Source: BM714 sp964644525 (GTDB lineage Bacteria; Bacillota; Clostridia; Peptostreptococcales; BM714). Taken from it: a stretch of 7,332 nt of DNA. The stretch is from NCBI GenBank assembly GCA_964644525.1, contig CAZXWC010000081.1, forward strand, positions 1 through 7,332, read 5' to 3'. Below, in pieces: positions 6,177 through 7,332 of the stretch. Each line of letters starts with the position of its first letter. Within the stretch, counting starts at the first letter, position 1. A program made the translations under genes and the position numbers. Below the pieces are notes generated by a model. That model was given only the letters and a program-made list of their open reading frames with translations, ran no database searches and had not been told where the DNA came from.

Positions 6177-7214
6177 ATGAATGAATTGAAAACTTTGAAG
6201 GATGTAGAAGAGTTCAACGCCGGCGACAAAAAGAGACTGTCCTCTGCAACACATGAGGAGATAAAAAATGGAGCAACAACAGATATTTATTTCATACGAA
6301 CCATGGACATACTGAAAAGCATGGGAATGGAACGTAAAATTGTTGTAGCAGAAATTTTTGCCAGAAGAGATGGTGTTTTCGCAGGGCTTGAAGACGTAAA
6401 GACTCTGCTGAAAGGCAAGGATATTGAATTTTGGAGCATTGAAGAAGGAGAGTCTTTCAAGGCGAAAGAACCTATAATGGTCATAAAGGGACCATATGAG
6501 GAATTTGGCGCTTATGAGACTGTTATACTTGGTATGCTGGCGAGCTCGTCGGGTTGGGCGACTGCTTCAAATGAAATAAAAGAAGCGTGCGGTGATAAAT
6601 CGTTTTTATGCTTTGGTGCGCGGCATTTGCATCCGGCAGTGGCTCCCTGCATGGAAAGAGCTGCAATAGTGGGTGGAGCAAGCGGAGCAAGTTGCATACT
6701 TGCGGCAAAGGAAATCAATATAGAGCCAAGCGGAACTTTACCTCATGCAGCTATGCTTATTGCGGGAGACACAGAACTCATTGCAAAGAATTATGATGAA
6801 TTGATGCCTCTTGAACATAAAAGAATAGTATTGGTTGATACATTTAAAGATGAAGTGGAGGAAAGCATAAGAATAGCCAAGCTTCTCGGAGACAGACTTT
6901 TTGGCGTGAGAGTGGATACTCCTAGCGAAAGAGGCGGAGTTACAGCTGGGCTTATTCGTGAACTTAGGGCGAAACTTGACTATGAAGGGTTTGAAAATGT
7001 AAAGATATTTGTTTCAGGAGGCCTTAAGCCTGACAAGATAAGAGAACTTTCTGCTGCCGGCGCGGATTCTTTTGGTGTTGGAAGCTATATCTCATCGGCT
7101 TCTCCGATTGACATGACAATGGATTTGAAAGAAGTCGACGGAAAGCTTATTGCTAAGAGGGGAAGAATTCCTGGAATTAATGAAAATAATCTCTTGAAAA
7201 AAGTTGAGTTATGA
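6177..7214 (+). CDS. Nicotinate phosphoribosyltransferase, short type
   Basis: Converts nicotinate and PRPP (with ATP) to nicotinate mononucleotide, the entry step of NAD salvage (Preiss-Handler pathway). The 345-residue protein belongs to the short NAPRTase group rather than the roughly 480-residue PncB1 type. Visible signatures: LASSSGWAT (121-129), FGARHLHP (146-153, the substrate-binding Arg/His segment), VGGASGAS (165-172), the GTLPHA motif (186-191) with His190, a VRVDTPSERGG segment (244-254), the phosphate-binding barrel strands VKIFVSGGL (275-283) and ADSFGVGSYI (296-305). ATG 6177 is chosen over 6135 because of AAAGGA 8 bases upstream and because the shorter form avoids overlap with coaE. 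It lies 25 bases after coaE with no terminator between, so it is probably the third gene of the polA operon. The C-terminus lacks the cysteine cluster described for an archaeal relative. Related NadC-type enzymes are shorter and act on quinolinate; the motifs favour NAPRTase. Confidence 0.87.
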   Translation: MNELKTLKDVEEFNAGDKKRLSSATHEEIKNGATTDIYFIRTMDILKSMGMERKIVVAEIFARRDGVFAGLEDVKTLLKGKDIEFWSIEEGESFKAKEPIMVIKGPYEEFGAYETVILGMLASSSGWATASNEIKEACGDKSFLCFGARHLHPAVAPCMERAAIVGGASGASCILAAKEINIEPSGTLPHAAMLIAGDTELIAKNYDELMPLEHKRIVLVDTFKDEVEESIRIAKLLGDRLFGVRVDTPSERGGVTAGLIRELRAKLDYEGFENVKIFVSGGLKPDKIRELSAAGADSFGVGSYISSASPIDMTMDLKEVDGKLIAKRGRIPGINENNLLKKVEL

Positions 7215-7222
7215 TTTATAAT
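7194..7222 (+). promoter_or_regulatory. Near-consensus sigma-A promoter of the tRNA-Leu gene
   Basis: TTGAAA (7194-7199, 5 of 6) and TATAAT (7217-7222, 6 of 6) are spaced by exactly 17 bases. The -35 box lies inside the last codons of the NAPRTase gene and the -10 just after its stop codon. Transcription should begin near 7229, only about 8 bases before the mature tRNA, as is usual for strong tRNA promoters. Confidence 0.85.
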
Positions 7223-7236
7223 TAATTTTGTTGATT

Positions 7237-7322
7237 GCGGATGTGGTGGAACGGCAGACACGCTGTCTTGAGGGGGCAGTGCTCAACTGGGCGTGCGGGT
7301 TCAAATCCCGCCATCCGCACCA
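7237..7322 (+). tRNA. tRNA-Leu(GAG)
   Basis: The 86-base gene folds as a class II tRNA. GCGGATG (7237-7243) pairs with CATCCGC (7312-7318), then discriminator A and an encoded CCA (7320-7322). The anticodon stem CTGTC/GGCAG (7263-7267, 7275-7279) closes the loop TTGAGGG, giving anticodon GAG (7270-7272), which reads leucine CUC and CUU. A long variable arm (about 7280-7294) with a GCTC/GGGC helix fits leucine. The T arm GCGGG-TTCAAAT-CCCGC (7295-7311) is perfect. No terminator is seen in the 10 bases left, so more tRNA genes may follow. Confidence 0.97.
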
Positions 7323-7332
7323 AGTAAAAAAA

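Overview
This is a compact 7.3-kb piece of bacterial chromosome in which every gene lies on the + strand. The A/T-rich coding, strong AAAGGAGG-type ribosome binding sites, a YfhP-like membrane protein, a zinc-finger anti-sigma factor fused to DUF4349, and a PolA with a degenerate proofreading domain all point to a low-GC Gram-positive, most likely a clostridium-like member of the Bacillota. The genus cannot be named from the sequence alone.

Layout. (1) 1-889: 3' part of a YfhP/YdjM-type membrane metal-dependent hydrolase gene, cut at its 5' end by the window edge and closed by a terminator that begins inside its stop codon. (2) 938-2818: an ECF sigma factor and its membrane anti-sigma factor, preceded by a candidate ECF-type (self-activated) promoter and closed by a terminator with a 13-bp perfect stem. 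(3) 2873-7214: a sigma-A-like promoter followed by polA (DNA polymerase I), coaE (dephospho-CoA kinase, overlapping polA by 14 bases) and a short-type nicotinate phosphoribosyltransferase gene, probably one operon. (4) 7194-7322: a near-consensus sigma-A promoter, its -35 box inside the end of the previous gene, followed by a tRNA-Leu(GAG) with encoded CCA. The window ends 10 bases after it.

How the parts work together. The sigma/anti-sigma pair looks like a self-contained envelope-sensing switch: the N-terminal zinc finger should hold the sigma factor at the membrane, while the outer DUF4349 domain, anchored by a second membrane helix, is the likely sensory part. The polA-coaE-NAPRTase group is housekeeping: DNA repair and Okazaki-fragment processing, the last step of CoA synthesis, and NAD salvage from nicotinate.

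There are no mobile elements, CRISPR arrays or broken genes, and the longest gap between genes is about 110 bases. I found no clearly undescribed system. The most interesting item is the two-membrane-segment anti-sigma/DUF4349 fusion with its putative autoregulatory promoter.
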